A DNA stretch of 64,000 nt, taken from Flavobacterium gyeonganense. Its GTDB lineage: Bacteria > Bacteroidota > Bacteroidia > Flavobacteriales > Flavobacteriaceae. Of this stretch, positions 63,701-64,000 are shown one piece after another. The notes below the pieces were generated by a model. That model saw only the letters and a program-made list of their open reading frames with translations, had not been told where the DNA came from and searched no databases. Made by a program: the position numbers and the translations under genes. The DNA lies in assembly GCF_029625295.1 (NCBI RefSeq), contig NZ_CP121112.1, positions 558,001 to 622,000 on the forward strand, given 5' to 3'. Position 1 is the first letter of the stretch. Each line of letters opens with the position of its first letter.

Positions 63701-64000
63701 TTATCGTAATTTTCGATTTCGTATTCGTAATTTCGGTTTTCTTCGTACAGCTTGTAAAGCTTTACAATTTCCTTTTTAATATGCTCCATCGGTTTTGAGA
63801 AACCATATTGTTCTGCTTTTACTGCTTTTACATATAAAGAATCAGCTTCCGGTTTTGGCAGTGCATAAGGCGAAATTTCATTTGGCGTATAAAATCCGTA
63901 TCCGTTTTCTGCGCTTAAAATATCTTTCTTTTTCTCCGGTTCTAACTGCTCTAAGAATTTGGTTTCTTTCTCTGTAATTTTCGGTCGCGCCGAATACTCT
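60793..64000 (-). CDS. Large DUF4132-like protein, cut by window edge
   Basis: Open frame on the minus strand to base 64000; an internal ATG at 63789 is not the start, since 70 further in-frame codons precede it. More than 1060 residues are visible. It is helical-repeat-like in the middle (FLEKHVFYYKELLPHQNKRGYDW) and ends in a DUF4132-type domain: ALRVLENLARN-like ALENLARNAGYPDPVRLTWAMET, GDEFLFAEMQNLFEHPIISKHLEKLVF, then RFAHCF-like RIAHCFDL, HQVHPKQTLALLKNRGWKVDYEEGLQKVF, and a final VSVAHVGGVDPEASHSSIEMRAVLLRETLRLF with IEMR. E. coli MolR/YehI proteins share this domain behind a WGR domain. Exact role unknown; co-oriented with the tRNA-like array. Confidence 0.82.
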   Translation of the reverse strand, partial: EYSARPKITEKETKFLEQLEPEKKKDILSAENGYGFYTPNEISPYALPKPEADSLYVKAVKAEQYGFSKPMEHIKKEIVKLYKLYEENRNYEYEIENYDNSKSTVLLGNAFNRLRYLKDEKNPEIAATNYPLYEVWSGWFENSGLAERDLFLMTLISNCDRKIFRDFLEKHVFYYKELLPHQNKRGYDWDNAILQILNALQLKYSFKEETDFLIDACSTLYADLPKSILEFEYKPGKDEYYYNNDNGNGWQNQIFFDIYLNKINVENLTKEQNIKVWNLYRWRQLNGLERNIPYNKPPMYLYCAAFEQNAITEGELYEGILESDRISTLTSENKKHYRHIRSEELLMKFPFLIPMIDKIRETFLDVEVKRGDSNTSVTHLVQSFQKIYGINRLVEMLIALGKASLYKGYIYSWSYTDLTKQKLFSYLLKRCFPLESDTQELFNESIKKAKISEERLIQAAIYAPQWQKFISNYLDWNGLDEGIWWLHAHTKTAAYGDVNAELESEVARFSAIDLQDFKDGAVDKDWFTSAYKKLGKAKWEMLYEAAKYVTDGNGHRRARLYASTITGDLKIREVTAKVKDKRDQDYLRVYGLVPLSKTSPEKDILSRYEYLQQFKKESREFGSMKQTSEALAIRVALENLARNAGYPDPVRLTWAMETKQVQNILSKETQVTIDDTRVSLVISREGKADLSVLNLKTDKEVKAIPAKIKKEKAILELLDYRKTMREQWTRSRKGLEESMIRGDEFLFAEMQNLFEHPIISKHLEKLVFISNDNQIGFYVDGNLISALGEVLHLNEKQTFRIAHCFDLHKNNVWVDFQSYCFDNKLQQPFKQVFRELYIPTADELSEKAISRRYAGHQVHPKQTLALLKNRGWKVDYEEGLQKVFHKEGYQVKIYAMADWFSPADVESPTLETIEFHSLKDYKNIAFEDINPRIFSEVMRDIDLVVSVAHVGGVDPEASHSSIEMRAVLLRETLRLFKIKNVEIKEKHALIKGELASYSVHLGSAVVHQIPGKYLSILPVQSQHRGRLFLPFADEDPKSAEVMSKVLLLAKDNEIQDPTILTQIDKTYA

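Overview
The window is a stretch of an AT-rich Bacteroidota chromosome, almost certainly Flavobacterium or a close relative. The evidence is the TAnnTTTG-type -7 promoter boxes, proteins with type IX secretion C-terminal sorting domains (endonuclease I, subtilisin), BshB1, DUF3810 and DUF4268 proteins, Bacteroidota lipoproteins with SC lipoboxes, an FGAM synthase of the large fused type, and many short convergent or divergent operons separated by strong hairpin terminators. I see no insertion sequence, prophage, CRISPR array or rRNA.

Layout. 0-9.4 kb: a frameshifted Kup potassium transporter, an Asn/Arg/Ser-rich lipoprotein, a frameshifted BNR-repeat protein, an ECF sigma/anti-sigma/periplasmic sensor operon, a SRPBCC-like protein, a MazG-like pyrophosphohydrolase and IlvE. 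9.4-22 kb: MnmD, tRNA-His, BshB1, isochorismate synthase with a hotdog thioesterase, a beta-helix lipoprotein, a secreted endonuclease, PurL, a small secreted protein (with a paralogue at 54.5 kb) and a LuxR-type response regulator. 22-28 kb: a putative exported ASKHA-fold protein next to a roadblock-like small protein, an MFS transporter, a GNAT, a lipoprotein and an alpha-oxoamine synthase (sphingolipid or sulfonolipid type). 28-34 kb: a nitric-oxide stress cluster (histidine-rich membrane protein, di-iron repair protein RIC, quinol NO reductase, cupredoxin, Rrf2 regulator); the regulator and norB share a 26-bp inverted-repeat operator. 34-57 kb: mostly housekeeping genes (NYN/LOTUS protein, FMN glutamate-synthase-like protein, RdgB, DEAD helicase, PepD, PlsC, Nudix, subtilase, MnmA, acyl-CoA synthetase).

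The most unusual locus is at 56.9-64 kb on the minus strand. In transcription order it holds a very large DUF4132-like protein (cut by the window edge), two micro-ORFs each with a clear promoter and terminator, six different tRNA-shaped RNAs (59403-59965), a structured spacer, two tRNA-like units that are circularly permuted (T-arm, closed acceptor hairpin, D-arm, then in one case a Phe-type anticodon arm; 59011-59141), a soluble slipin/Band-7 protein without a transmembrane helix, and a DEDDh exonuclease of the ERI1/KapD type. From memory, comparative genomics of RNA-repair systems (Burroughs and Aravind) linked Band-7 proteins with a tRNA-like RNA; I cannot verify that here. The multi-isotype array and the permuted units look less familiar. 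A working guess is an RNA-based response to tRNA damage or decoy system.

Five genes carry a one-base contraction in a homopolymer of 6-7 identical bases (kup, the BNR protein, the ASKHA protein, norB, the cupredoxin). All are losses, and each is repaired by adding one base, which points to assembly undercalling more than to real pseudogenes, though slippage or phase variation cannot be excluded.
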